Assembly (NCBI GenBank): GCA_030549335.1
Contig: CM060188.1
Span: 68,602,696 to 68,666,695 of the forward strand
Length of the DNA stretch: 64,000 nt
Source of the DNA: Pontederia crassipes
Taxonomy: Eukaryota > Streptophyta > Magnoliopsida > Commelinales > Pontederiaceae
Reading direction: 5' to 3'
In this document: in pieces, positions 34,646 through 46,339 of the stretch
Position numbering within the stretch: position 1 is the stretch's first letter
How the letters are laid out: every line of letters begins with the position of its first letter
The notes under the pieces: generated by a model
Seen by the model: the letters and a program-made list of their open reading frames with translations, nothing else
Databases searched by the model: none
Told to the model about the DNA's origin: nothing
Made by a program: the position numbers and the translations under genes

Positions 34646-35665
34646 TGAAGCAACCCGAATTTTTAAATAAGGGTATTTAAGTCAATTGGAGGAAATCTTA
34701 AGAAACTCTAGGTTAGACTCTATAAAAAGCTCCAAACCTCCCTCTTCTCTATTTACTTATTTCTCCCACGTGACGGCTACAACCATAAAGGAGAGAAAAA
34801 AAAGAAGAGAATGAGGAAGAAGAAGAGGACAAGAGGAAGAGGACATGGACAAGGGAAACAGGATCAATGAAGAAGAAAGCAATCAAAGTCCTAAAAATGT
34901 AAAGGAGATCCAACCCCTCTCTCCTCTCTCAATGATTTTTCTATATTGGATTGAGAGCATAAGAACACCCCATTCTCATATTGGATTGTGATTGAAGGTT
35001 TTCTACATCGGGAGCTTTGGATCTACTCTATGTTTGATCTATCATACCTGGATCTAATTGTTAGGGTTTCATATGTTCACGATCTTGTTCATGTTTTAGG
35101 GATGAGCTCTAAATCATAGAAATTGCATGATTTTCCATGTTTTCTTATGTTCTTATGATCACCTAATGCTTAGGAAACATGCATGTATCGTCCTTTATGA
35201 TTAGCATGGATTTCCTAAAGTTTTGGATTAATAATGGTGCAAAAATCGGTTGGACGGAAGGTTTCTGGACCGTGTCACCGTGAAAGCATCTGGAATTCGA
35301 CCAAGCAGAAAAGGCCTCATCTACGCCCGTGACAACTTCTGTCATGGTGGTGATGTTGCCGAGCATGACCGTGACTGACCAAGTCATGACCACAAATGAG
35401 TAGTAGTCCAAAACTGGACTCGTTCACAGTCGTTCCCCAAGGGAGCACGATTGTGATGACGACCCAACATAACCATGATCGTGGGAGCACAGTCATGACA
35501 AAGGATGTGGCATGGCCGTGACCCCCCAATCATGATTGTGACCAATGGTGAAGGGACCTTCCAAGTTCCAATCATGGGCGTGCCAACAAATATGAACCTA
35601 TTTGGTATTTTAAAAGTTATTTTCAAAGTATTAATAGTACGTATTGAGGATAATTTCACCAAATA
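34646..35665 (+). repeat. Truncated LTR related to the 29.6-32.8 kb solo LTR
   Basis: Plus-orientation counterpart of the minus-strand LTR. It has the same order of features: a TG start with an AATTTTTAAATAAG-like beginning, CTCTATAAAAAGCTCC as TATA box, an AAGAAGAAGAGGA leader, TTAGGGATGAGCTCTAAATC, and then CCGTGAC/GTCACGG palindromic phrases at 35260-35590. The match ends after AGTATTAATAGTA near 35645, so about half of the LTR is missing before the Copia remnant. Confidence 0.6.
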
Positions 35666-35696
35666 CCCTTTAACTTAGGATAGTTTTCATAGGAAA

Positions 35697-38470
35697 CAAA
35701 TGAAAATATGTCTTGATAATGTTCTTATATGCAATGATTTTCTCAATAATGTTTTATACGTTTTAAATATAGCATATGTTGTTGGTGATTATTCATTTAT
35801 ATCATTTATTGATGTGAACGAAAGTGTCAATATTTGTCATGCCATATTGAAACACATTGGTCAAGATCGAATGAGCAGCCTTACTAAAGAAGGCATTTTG
35901 GGGCCTCTCGCAAAAGTTGATCTTCCGAATTGTGAGGAATATCTAACTGACAAGAAAACAAGAACACCGTTTGGAAGGAAAAATGTATACGATTAATCCA
36001 TTCGGACATATGTGGTCCAATGAATGTTCACAAATGATACGATTTTTCTTACTTCATTACCTTTATAGATGATTATTCACGTTCCAGTGTTATATACTTA
36101 ATTTCTCATAACTCCGAAACTATGGATTGTTTTGTATGATATATGAACATGACAAAAAATTAAGTTAATCACAAGATTAAAGCTTTGCGAACTGACCGTG
36201 AGTAAGAATATCTCTCTGACTTATTCAAAAAGTTATATGATGAAAAATGCATATTTAGGCAATTAAAAGTACTAAGAACTCCACAAAAAAATGTTGTTAT
36301 TGAAAGACGAAATTGTACCTTATTTGATATGGTCTGAGTCATGATGGCGTAAGCTAATCTTCTAATTTTATATTGGGGAGATGCACTATTGACTATTGCC
36401 TACATTTTAAACTGTGTACTATTGAAACCTATTCCTACTACTCCTTATGAACTTTGGACAAGATGAAAGCCTAACCTTAGTTATTTGCGCCCTTGAGATT
36501 GCGCATGATATGCTTTAAACAACTCTCATAAGTATGGAAAGTTGAGCTCAAGAAGCCAGAAATGTATCTTTATAAGATATTGTGAAACCTCTAAGGACTA
36601 TGTATTTATAGGTGAAAGGGAAGATGGTACAATGATAGAAATCGAAAGTAGAAATATGACATTCATAGAAAATGACTTTCTATGCAGGGCGAAATAGACA
36701 AGAGACTTCTTTTAAAAGAAAAAGAAGATCTTGATTTGGCGACACAAGCAGATCAATCTGTTGAGGAATTCATCTTCTCCATCCCACAACTTGATTCGAG
36801 TGTGAGAGATTCTCAATCATCAATTTACGAACCTGAAAGTTTCCTTTGACATATTAATAAAAAATATGTCCCGCGCTGAAGATTTGAAATTGAAGGACTG
36901 CATGAATATAGACCACATGAAACTCACATTGTAAGTCTGAAAGATGAACTTGAACTCAAATTTGTAAAAGAAGCTCTCTCGTTTCGTGTTAAATAAGAAT
37001 GAATTAAGGCAATAAAGGAAGAGTTGGGGTCGATGCAGAAAAATCAAGTCCTCATCAAGCCGTTAGGTATTTGAGAAAAATTGGGTTCTCAAAATTAAAC
37101 GTGGCATAGATGGATCAATTGAAAGATATAAATTCCATCTAGTGGCGAAAGATTTCACACAAACAACGGGTGTTGACTATGAAGAAACCTTTGCACATGT
37201 TGTAAGGTTTGCTTCAATTCGTCTAATATAAATTATGGTCGCACGTATGAACTTAGAATTACATCAAATAGATGTAAAGATCACATTTCTCAATAGAGAA
37301 TTAGATGAGAAAATTTACATGGAGTAACCTCAAGACTTCATTGTAAAAAAATAAGAGCGCAAAGTTTACAGACAGTGTCAATCCATTTATAAACAGTGGT
37401 ATACTAAATTTATCAATAAATCATTTCGTATGATTTTAACAATGATGAAGATTAATGTATGCATGTTCATAAGTTCGAGGATAATTTTGCTATCCTAATG
37501 CTAAAGCTAGATGTGGATGACATTCTGATAGTTGAAAATAATAAAAAAATTATCATTACCATTAAGCAATGACTATTCTCCATGTTTGAGATGAAGGACA
37601 TGAGTGAACATGGGCGTGAAAATTCAACGAGACCGTTCCAAATGACTCCTTGCTTTGTCGCAGAAATTATACGTAAAGAAAGTTTTGAAACACTTTCGTA
37701 TGGATGATTGCAAATCCATTGACACTCCTATTATGAAAGTTGAGGTTTTAAATCTAGAGATGTGCCCTAAAACTCTAGAAAAACAAAAGAAAATGTCCAA
37801 TGTTCCATATGCAAGTGTGGCCGATAGCCTGATGGTACGCTATAATGTGTACTCAGTCAGACATATATCTGTTGTGGGTCTGATTAGTCAATATCAGACT
37901 AATCTAGGATGTCAACATTAGAAGGTGGTGAAAAAAAATCATGAAATACCTCAAGGATACTACAGATCTTGCACTATGCTATCGTGGAGGAAGTTTACGA
38001 CTCATTAGATTTACTGATGTCGATTAGGATGGTGATGTTGATGAATAAAAATTCACCTCCGGATATATTTTCTTGCTCAGCAACAGTGTTATTACTTGAA
38101 GTAGTAAAAAATAAGATTGTGTGACACTGTCAACTATGGAGGAAAAATTCATAATTTGTTCAGTTGTAGTATAAAAGACTTTATGGCTCAAACGATTCCT
38201 TCAAAATTTGAGGATTTTTTTATAATGCCCTTCACTGTGACGATTAAACAACTATTACTTACGTGAAGGATGAGAAATATCATTATAAAGGAAAGCATAT
38301 CGATACAAAGTATAAATTTATATGACATCAAGAAGTCAAAGATGAGATTTCAATTGAGTCGATATCAACGTGCAAAATGATTACTGATCCGTTCATCAAA
38401 TCATTATAGGCATTCTTAAGACATGTAAATATCTTACGGCTGCGAAGATCATAAATATAATGATGTACTC
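35697..38470 (+). pseudogene. Degenerate Ty1/copia polyprotein
   Basis: Copia pol signatures appear in order but across many stops and frameshifts. The GAG-pre-integrase region has HIGQDRMSSLTKEGILGPLA (35850-35915) followed by CEEYLTDKKTRTPFGR. Integrase traces run to about 36700. Reverse transcriptase traces include IYME and QDFIV near 37310. LYVKKVLKHFRMDDCKS, then SNVPYASV (37655-37830) and KYLKDTTDLALCYRGG follow. RNase H traces run to about 38440. It would once have encoded integration and reverse transcription functions and is long dead. Confidence 0.75.
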
Positions 38471-39170
38471 AAATTTTTTATGAATAAAAGATTATATTTT
38501 TTGATAAATTTATTGTTATAAAGTATTGTTATGCATGTGAAAAGTATGTCAATCAAACTTGTGTTTATTCCCTCACACGAACAAACGCATCCAACACATA
38601 TGAAGATAGAGAGCGAGAATGAAATGTGTGAATTATAAACTGATTCTTAAAAATATTAAAACATGAGTTTTAGTAACTCAATATTGCCTGATTAATATAG
38701 ATGTCAGATGCGAGATTCAAACTTGACTCTATATAAGAGAGAACAATTTTAAAACTCGAGTCAAGCACTAAAAGGTAATGACTGGATTTAAATATGTGCA
38801 GTGTATAATTTTAATAGGACTAGATATACGTTCCTTTAGTGGGAGTCTCCATCGTAGTACATATGTTTAATACCAAGTATACTAAGATGACTTAGAGACA
38901 TGATAAATTAATTTGTTTAATGGTCATCATGGTGTGAGTCTCTGATAGATGATTTATTAGTACGTGCCTTGAGACTCTTGATTGTGTCTTATAAGGAACG
39001 AAATTAGTGTTTGCTATTTTAGCGAGATACTCAAAGGTGAAAAGTAAAGTAATCTGTCGAGCCACGTTTAAGAAAGCAATTAGTTCAATACTAAAATGCA
39101 TGAGTGCAAAGAAAAGAATTATTATGAGCTGCATTAAATTTTCACATATAATTGATCAATTATTTTTTTA
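38471..39170. other. Copia 3' non-coding region
   Basis: No frame of note. It contains AGTGGGAG (near 38838), a phrase common just downstream of pol in plant Copia elements. Confidence 0.35.
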
Positions 39171-39985
39171 TGTTGAAAAATATAGTGTATGTAACAGTTT
39201 AATTACCTCGGAGCAAAACATATGTTGTCTTGACTGTGCTGCAAGGTAGATATAGGGCATAATAAGTTATATGATTATTTGAGCATTCAGTGGCTCATAA
39301 GTGAATTGCCATGAATCCTAAAAGGCATGGTATATGCTCTAGAGATAGTTGAGAAATTGTGAACCTTAACATGTCTCTTTCTAGCTCCTATAAAGAGATG
39401 CACTTGTACTCGTATGTCACACAACCCATTTATTATTTTTGGATGAACGAAAAAGTAAAATAGTGCCCAATGCAAGCAAGTGGTAGATTATTGAAAAATG
39501 CCTTGTTGGGCACACGCACGAAGCACGCGCGTAAAGTGCGCGACATTTGGTATAATGCATGTGATTGTTAGTGTGGCTGATGCGCGTTGAAAGCGCGCGT
39601 GATGCCCGCGCTGAGCGAACAGGGGCATCTGTTTGCCTCTTGCCCAAGTCTCATCCGTCTTGTCCTTTTCTTATAAAAGGGGATCAATAATAAGGGTTCA
39701 AGACATGCTTTTGTATAAGTTCATTTAAAGGTATTTCTGTTGTGGCTACATATTCCGTTCTCTTGAGGTTCAGTCCCCGATCTCTAAGTACAATTGCGTC
39801 CATCCAATATTCATAGACAAGCCTTAACGATTCATATCCACCGCAAGAGGTATTGCACAACCTCTATGATTTATATACGTTATAAATCCAAATGATCAAG
39901 CCATCCATAACTATTTTTTAAAAAACATTTTAGTTGTAAATTTGAAATATCGACTAAAATGGTTTTTTTTTATAGAACTTCAACA
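39171..39985 (+). repeat. Probable Copia LTR
   Basis: Starts TGTTGAAAAATA and ends ACTTCAACA, a TG...CA pair with a 7-bp terminal inverted repeat. TTATAAAAGGGG near 39670 is a good TATA box. It lies downstream of the plus-strand Copia remnant, where a 3' LTR is expected. No matching 5' LTR is present. Confidence 0.45.
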
Positions 39986-40451
39986 TATATTTTTGGTGCA
40001 CATACAATATTTTGAAATCTTTCGGTGTAAACATGTTTCCTGCACATTTTGTTGTTGCTGTAAACAAAATTCAAGTTCTTCGTGAATGGATAGCATCCAA
40101 GAAATTAATCATCGATTCACCGCCGCCGTAAAAGAAGACTCCTAAAAATTTTTCAGCTCCACGAGTTCTTTTTTCCTAAAACAAAATATTCCATCTTTTG
40201 TGGGTGGGGGATGCTACGACCATTCACAGACAAAGACAATATGAGCAAATGCATAGAGAGGCAGTTGATCGAAGAGAAAAGGGATATAGTCAACTCATTC
40301 AGGAGAATAAAAGACAAATTAAAGACAAATTAAAGTCCATATGGAGCATCCATTAGATCTTCTCTTGGAATCACGCGTGAAGGAGAATAAAAGCATACTT
40401 TTTTCCGATTGCCATAAAGCGGCGTGGATTATCTAATTCACGTGAAGGTTA
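39986..40451. other. Spacer
   Basis: AT-rich, with one GC-richer stretch. Nothing recognisable. Confidence 0.35.
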
Positions 40452-43234
40452 AGGAGGGGTGGGGTGGAATAAGAGGGAATGAAATCTTGTATCCCATGTT
40501 TGGATAAAAATATTTTAACATTTATAAGGGGTATGGAGGTATAAGTCATGCCATCAAATACCACTTTTTTCATTCCACCAAATCGGTGGAACGAGGAGGG
40601 TTGATCATTTTTAAGACAAATTTACCCTTAATATAATTTATTATGTTTTGCCCTAGATGCATCTTATTATTTGTTACTCATCAAGCGCGTTGCACAGCGG
40701 CACTGCACGGCGGCATTGCACGGCGAAGGGCTTCTCCAATTTCTTTTTCTACATCTGCTTTCTTCAGGTTTTTTGTCTCTCAACCATTTTAATGTCACGT
40801 CTCCTTTTCTTTTGTCTCTCAACTTTTTTAATATCACGTTTCATTCTCTCTTTATATAGATATTTGTCCTTTATTCAAGTGATTTCACATGATTCTCTTT
40901 TTTTTTGTCCTTATACGTGATATTTGTCCTCTTTTTCTTATGTAGCCTTATAACATGGATAGTTGGTATGTATTAATAAAAGTCCATCGAGAATAAAGGA
41001 AAAAAATCTCTGGGAAAAAAAAGAGAAAGGAGTTGATATTGGTTCTCCTTTTTCTTCTTGATTTGTACTGAACTTTATATATATATTTATATATATTATT
41101 TAAACAATATAATTATCTATTACATGCATTTTTATATATTTTCAGAATCCTCTTATTCTTGATGAATATCAATATATCAATTTTAATGTGCTACATAAAT
41201 TTTATATGTTCATTACTTTTTTGTCAAATTATTTTAATACTTAAATCTCTTTTCTAGGAAAGAAATATGAAAGACATCACTTTTTTTTAATGAATAGTAC
41301 GATTTTATTAGATATATATGCATGTCTTAATTTTGATGTTGGTATTTTATTCATGTTAAACTTTTATAAATCATTTTAGGTTAAATGGATCAAAGGAGTA
41401 AACTGATTGACATTGTAAGATGGAGAGAATTACGTTTTAAAAATATGATATCTTTTGTCACATACTTTTTCTTTATCAAGTTGGACATCTTTTGTCAATC
41501 TTTTATGAAAATCATATTAAGCTTTTGTTGCATGTTATATACTTTTACTATCTTATTAGGTTGATCAATGTCAGAAAGAGGTGGTAACGAAGTTGAAAGT
41601 TCAATGAAGGATTGTCGTTTGCAATGGAATTTATACATGGAGACGAAATATTGCTTGATGCACTTGTTCATGAGTATCAAATTAGAAATAAGGTTAATGG
41701 AATATCACAAGCTTATAAAAATATATTGATCGAGGTTAACAAAAAACTCCAAAAGAATTTGACAAATGACTATCCGAAATTGATGGAAGAATTTGAAGAA
41801 TAATTTTTCAAAATACCATGACATAATTAAGACTGGATTGAGTGGATTCGGATGGGATCCAGTCACCAAAATGTCGACAGCTGAACCTGAAGTTTGGGAA
41901 AAATTGATTGAAGTAAGTATAATTTTTATATACATATTTATATTCATATATGTAGTCTTTATTATTTTATTATAATGTGCACTTAGGCTCATCCTGCAGC
42001 AAAAGAATTAAAACAAAAACGAATTGAGAATATGATAGAGCTATAGGACAGCATGCAGAAACCCCTAAGGAGATGAGAAAACGCCAACCAATTGAAGTTT
42101 AAGAAGATCTTGTTGACACCATTGATGATATAGATAATCTTGTAAATCAAAATGAGATTAGTCTTGAAAATTTTGACACCGCCTTCAATAATAGTACTAT
42201 GGACAATGAAAATGTGGAGGAGACTTTTCAAACACCATATGAAAATGGTTCAAGGGTTAAAAGGACAAAGATTTCGAAGGATGATTCTCTTACATCTATT
42301 CAAGTTGCTATTGAAGGGATCATAGGGGCTTTAGAAAGAGGAAATGATGCATTCATTCATACTGCACCTCCATCACCTCCTATTCCTAAGAGTGAAGTTT
42401 ATAAGATTCTCGAAGACTTGCAGATTGATGAAGCTCATTTAATGGATATGCTTTTCTTTTTTGTGGAGAATCCAAAAAAATTGAAGGCCATTCTAGGTTG
42501 TCCAAAGGAAATGCACAAATCTTTGATGATGCGTGCAACATTTGGTTCAAGAATTCCTTAAAATATATCATATTTTTTAGGAAAACTTAGTAGGCTAATT
42601 ATTTTCTTATTCAATTAGAGACAAACAATTAATGTTAATGACCTATTACTATTTTGTATTACTTAGAATATTGTTATGGTGAACTATGGTGCAATTGATG
42701 GTTATTTTTATTCTATTACTTTTTCAAGTATTCTTCCAGTAGTACTCAAATGCATATATAATACTTTTATGATGAAGTTTTCATTCATATTGCAGTGATA
42801 TTCTATATGATAAAACGAATGTTTCAAAAGTTTATTTTAATACATTTTTTTTTACTTTTTCATTAAATATGATCATAATGTATTATCAATTTTGACATGA
42901 TTTTTTAACCCAAAAGAATTTGTCTAAATTTTATTAATCTTTTGATGTTGTTCTTTTGCCATTAACTTGATTTACTTTTAAATAAATAATTTATTAAGTG
43001 ATATAAATAATAATAAAATATAAAGAGTAAAAGAGACATTTGTTAAATATAACCTTTGACAACCCATGTTTTAAGTCATTCTATCCAAACAGAACATGTG
43101 TTAGTTTATACTATCATCCCACACTATTTTCTATCCAAACATGAGTTTAATAAAATCATACCACACCACCCTTCACCACCCCTCCCTACACCATTCCATC
43201 CCACCCCTCCATTAGTTGTTTGCCAAATAGACCC
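40452..43234 (+). mobile_element. PIF/Harbinger-type remnant carrying only a Myb/SANT-like gene
   Basis: The right end reads ...AACTAAT-type sequence to GACCC followed by TAA. Its inverse begins GGGTCTATTTGGCAAACAAC, typical of PIF/Harbinger and Tourist-like ends with a TAA target. Subterminal GGAGGGGTGGGATGGAAT and CATGTTTGGATA are mirrored at 40452-40510, where about 25 outermost bases seem lost. The interior has a Myb/SANT-like gene relic and no DDE transposase. Confidence 0.5.
41568..42561 (+). pseudogene. Myb/SANT-like (PIF/Harbinger accessory) protein gene, frameshifted
   Basis: The order of segments follows the plant Myb/SANT-like family: LLDALVHEYQIRNKVNG, then ILIEVNKKLQKNLT, NFSKYHDIIKTGLSGFGWDP and EPEVWEKLIE. 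An intron follows (GTAAGT at 41913 to TTAG near 41985), then AHPAAKEL. A C-terminal part (42199-42561) has VAIEGIIGALERGND. Frameshifts and stops occur near 41600, 41800 and 42045. In autonomous PIF/Harbinger elements such a protein acts with the transposase in DNA binding. Host genes of the same family exist, but the flanking inverted repeats favour a transposon origin. Confidence 0.6.
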
Positions 43235-43634
43235 TAAGAAGTGCATTAGTCCCATATTAAAATTTTGACTCACCGTCTAATTCAATTAATTTAATGTCAT
43301 CTCGAACAACATGTCTGACTATAATGAGTGAGGTTCCGATGAAAATTTCTTACATTAAAAAAAGTTTAAACTCGAGACGTTTAAACGGAGCTACTATTCA
43401 CTCTATCCAACTCGCGTTCATTGTACTTACTTATTTTATTCCTCTGAACAAACGCTCTAGGAACTGATTTATAGAAAAGCGTGCATATATTTGTCAAAAC
43501 TTGAATTTTAATTTTTAGCACCGAAAAGTCAAATTTCTATTGATCCATCCTAAGTAATAATATTAAAGAAAAACTGATAACCCGCTCACTAACAAATGGA
43601 CCAGAAAAAGGCCCACAAAATATTTTTATTTATT
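42562..43634. other. Remnant right part and P450 upstream region
   Basis: No gene. The transposon-like end lies at 43234, and the remaining 400 bp is the P450 promoter region. Confidence 0.4.
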
Positions 43635-43646
43635 TATATATAAAAG
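43635..43646 (+). promoter_or_regulatory. P450 TATA box
   Basis: TATATATAAAAG lies about 66 nt upstream of the ATG, which implies a short 5' UTR of roughly 35-45 nt. Confidence 0.6.
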
Positions 43647-43711
43647 AATAGAATATGACGGGAGGAAGGAAATAGGAAAGGGGAGCTGAACACGACAACA
43701 GACACACAACT

Positions 43712-45265
43712 ATGGACCTTTGGCTCTGCGTCCTCCTCTCCTTCCTCCTGCCCTCCCTCCTCATCCTCCTCCTCCATGGTCGCAACAGCCACGGCCGCCG
43801 CGGGCGCCTTCCTCCCGGTCCTTCGGCTGTCCCGGTGCTCGGCAACCTCTTCTGGCTCTGGCGATCCGTCGGAGACGTTGAGGGCCTCCTCCGCGATCTC
43901 CGGGCGCGCTACGGCCCCATCGTCACGCTCCGAATCGGCGCTCGGTCCAGCATCTTCATCTTCGACCGCGATCTCGCCCACCGGGCCCTCGTCGAGCATG
44001 GCGCGACGTTCTCCGATCGACCGCCCCCTCTGATCGCCAACTTCGTCATCAACGGCAACCGCCAACTCATCAGCTCCAGCGCCTACGGGCCCCGGTGGCG
44101 CCTGCTCCGCCGCAACCTCATCTCCGAGGTCCTCCACCCTACGCGCGTCAAGCTTTACGCCGGCAGCCGCGAGTGGGTCCTCGGCGTCCTCTCCCGTCAC
44201 TTGAGATCCCAGGTCGCGGAGTCGAAGAACGGGACGGTCGTGGCCGTGGAGAGCTTCCGCTTCGCCATGTTCAGCTTGCTGGTCCTGATGTGCTTCGGCG
44301 AGCGCCTCGGCGAGAAGGCCATCAGGGACATCGAGACGATGCAGCGGGGCTTCCTCCTGTTCCTCAACAAGCTCAACGTCTTGGCCTTCGCTCCGGCGAT
44401 CACGAAGCACATCTTCCGCGGCAGGGTGCGGACGTTCATGCAGATGAGGCGAAGGCAGCGCGAGCTCTTCAGCCCACTGATCGAAGCTCGAAGAGAAAAG
44501 GAAAAGAAGCAGAAGGAGTCGGGCGAAGTGGAGAGCTCCGTTTACTCGTACGTAGACTCGCTCCTGGCCATTAGGCTCCCTATGGAAGGGGACCGGCCTT
44601 TGCGAGAAGAGGAGCTGTTGTCCTTGTGCAGCGAGTTCCTCAACGCCGGCACGGACACCACCTCGACCGCGCTGCAGTGGATAATGGCGAACATGGTGAA
44701 GCACCAGGACATCCAGAGGAAGCTTGCGGAGGAGATCGATCGGGTGGTGGGGACCGAGGCGGGGGCGGTGGTCAAGGAGGAGGACCTGCCGAGGATGCCG
44801 TACCTGAAGGCTGTGGTCCTGGAAGGGCTACGGCGGCACCCGCCGGGGCACTTCTTGCTGCCGCATACAGTGACCGAGGACGCGAACCTGGACGGATACC
44901 TGATACCAAGGGGCGCGGCGGTGAACGTGATGGTCGCTGCAGTGGCCTGCGACGGGGAGGTGTGGGAAGACCCGATGGCGTTCAAGCCGGAGAGGTTCCT
45001 CGCCGGGGGCTCCGGCGAGGGGGTCGACGTGACGGGGACCAAGGAGATCAAGATGATGCCGTTCGGCGCGGGCAGGCGGATATGCCCCGGAATGGGGGTG
45101 GCCATGCTGCACTTGGAGTACTTCGTGGCCAACCTGGTGAGGGAGTTCGAGTGGAAGGTGGCGGTGGACGGGGAGGAGGTGGACATGACCGAGAAGGCGG
45201 AGTTCACAGTCGTGATGAAGAATCCGCTGCGCGCCCGCATCACACCAAGGACGCGGCAGGCGTAG
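43712..45265 (+). CDS. Cytochrome P450, CYP89 type
   Basis: An ER-anchored haem monooxygenase of 517 residues, full length for the family, in a single exon. It has an N-terminal membrane anchor (about residues 3-21) and a proline-rich hinge LPPGP (33-37). The C-helix WRLLRR begins at 129 and the I-helix oxygen-activating motif AGTDTTS is at 312-318. The ExxR motif EGLR is at 371-374 and KPERF at 425-429. The haem loop is PFGAGRRICPG with the thiolate Cys458. The end, MLHLEYFVANLVREFEWKV, and the preceding KEIKMMPFGAGRR are characteristic of the CYP89 family. One Arabidopsis member (CYP89A9) acts on chlorophyll catabolites, but the substrate here is unknown. Codons are GC-rich, as in many monocot P450 genes. 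It looks intact and functional. Confidence 0.93.
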   Translation: MDLWLCVLLSFLLPSLLILLLHGRNSHGRRGRLPPGPSAVPVLGNLFWLWRSVGDVEGLLRDLRARYGPIVTLRIGARSSIFIFDRDLAHRALVEHGATFSDRPPPLIANFVINGNRQLISSSAYGPRWRLLRRNLISEVLHPTRVKLYAGSREWVLGVLSRHLRSQVAESKNGTVVAVESFRFAMFSLLVLMCFGERLGEKAIRDIETMQRGFLLFLNKLNVLAFAPAITKHIFRGRVRTFMQMRRRQRELFSPLIEARREKEKKQKESGEVESSVYSYVDSLLAIRLPMEGDRPLREEELLSLCSEFLNAGTDTTSTALQWIMANMVKHQDIQRKLAEEIDRVVGTEAGAVVKEEDLPRMPYLKAVVLEGLRRHPPGHFLLPHTVTEDANLDGYLIPRGAAVNVMVAAVACDGEVWEDPMAFKPERFLAGGSGEGVDVTGTKEIKMMPFGAGRRICPGMGVAMLHLEYFVANLVREFEWKVAVDGEEVDMTEKAEFTVVMKNPLRARITPRTRQA

Positions 45266-45472
45266 CACGTGCTCGCCTTGGTCCAGGCAAGGCCTAGTCT
45301 ACTCTACGCCTATCACCACTCTTTTACGGAACCAACGATGAGAGAGTTCGCCAAGATTTGATATGTCTATACGTATAAGAACTGAACTAAACGCGTATAT
45401 CTCCTGTAGAAGTGATATGTCTATCACAATGCTGTAATATATGGATACATATATTTTTATATTATTAATAAT
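45266..45472 (+). other. P450 3' flank
   Basis: Likely 3' UTR, ending where the LINE is inserted about 205 bp after the stop codon. Confidence 0.5.
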
Positions 45473-45483
45473 GTACTTTTAAT

Positions 45484-45992
45484 AAGTGGAGGTGGAGGAA
45501 AGTCACTGGAGTTCTTTGTGATAGAAAAGTACACAATAAAGTTAAAGGAAAATTCTATCGTACTGCTATAAGGTCAGCAGTGTTATATGGTAGTGAATGT
45601 TGGACTATGAAGGGACAACATGAACGTAAAGTGAGGGTAGTCGAAATGAGGATGTTGAGATGGATGTGTGGTCATACAAGATTAGGAATGATCATATACG
45701 TGAACGAGTCGGAGTGGCTCCTATTAGTGAGAAAATGGTAGAGAATCGTTTGAGATAGTTTGGTCATGTTCAGATAAGACCATTAGATGCGTCAGTAAAA
45801 AGAGTAGATTAAATAATCTGAAGTCCGATTAAAAGAGAGAGGGAGGCCAAGGCGGACACTTGACGAACTAATAGAGCAAGATCTATTGGTGAATAATATA
45901 TCGAAAGATTTAATTACTAATAGAGCGGAATGACGTTATATGATCCATGTAACCGACTCCACTTAGTGAGATAAGACTTTATTATTGTTGTT
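45484..45992 (+). mobile_element. 5'-truncated RTE-type LINE with 11-bp target duplication
   Basis: 509 bp bounded by GTACTTTTAAT on both sides (45473-45483 and 45993-46003). Plus-strand translation in broken frames gives YGSECWTMKGQHERKVRVVEM and RMLRWMCGHTR, the C-terminal part of RTE-clade reverse transcriptases. It ends ATAAGACTTTATTATTGTTG, a (TTG)n tail. The 3' 60 bp resembles the tail of the SINE in the syntaxin-like gene. Frameshifts and truncation make it inactive. Confidence 0.85.
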
Positions 45993-46003
45993 GTACTTTT
46001 AAT

Positions 46004-46339
46004 CGTATAACGCATACATAGGAAGGAGACCCTCCAGGAGCTTCTTCTAACTAGCTGCTTTCCAATCACATCAACCTGAACAACAAACACCCTCAATTGA
46101 TATTAGGGTTCAATAAATTGATATTACCTCCTAGAGAATATTTGGATTATTAACGATAAAAGGCAAGCCTAAGATTCACAATGACCAAGATACAGAAAAT
46201 TTGCAAATATAAAATGACGCCTTTTTCCATGATCAACTTTTATCATAACTTGAGGAACAGATATGCTATCTAAGCTTGAAAAAATTTTTAGCAACATATT
46301 TTTTTTTTCAATACTGCTATCATATTTTAAGCATGCTGA
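46004..46339. other. Spacer between LINE and ALKBH8-like relic
   Basis: No coding region supported. It may contain the decayed 3' end of the ALKBH8-like gene. Confidence 0.4.

Noticed and set aside
43634..44704. 356-codon minus-strand frame opposite the P450
   Set aside because: It mirrors GC-rich P450 codons, has no known domain and is explained by third-position GC bias.
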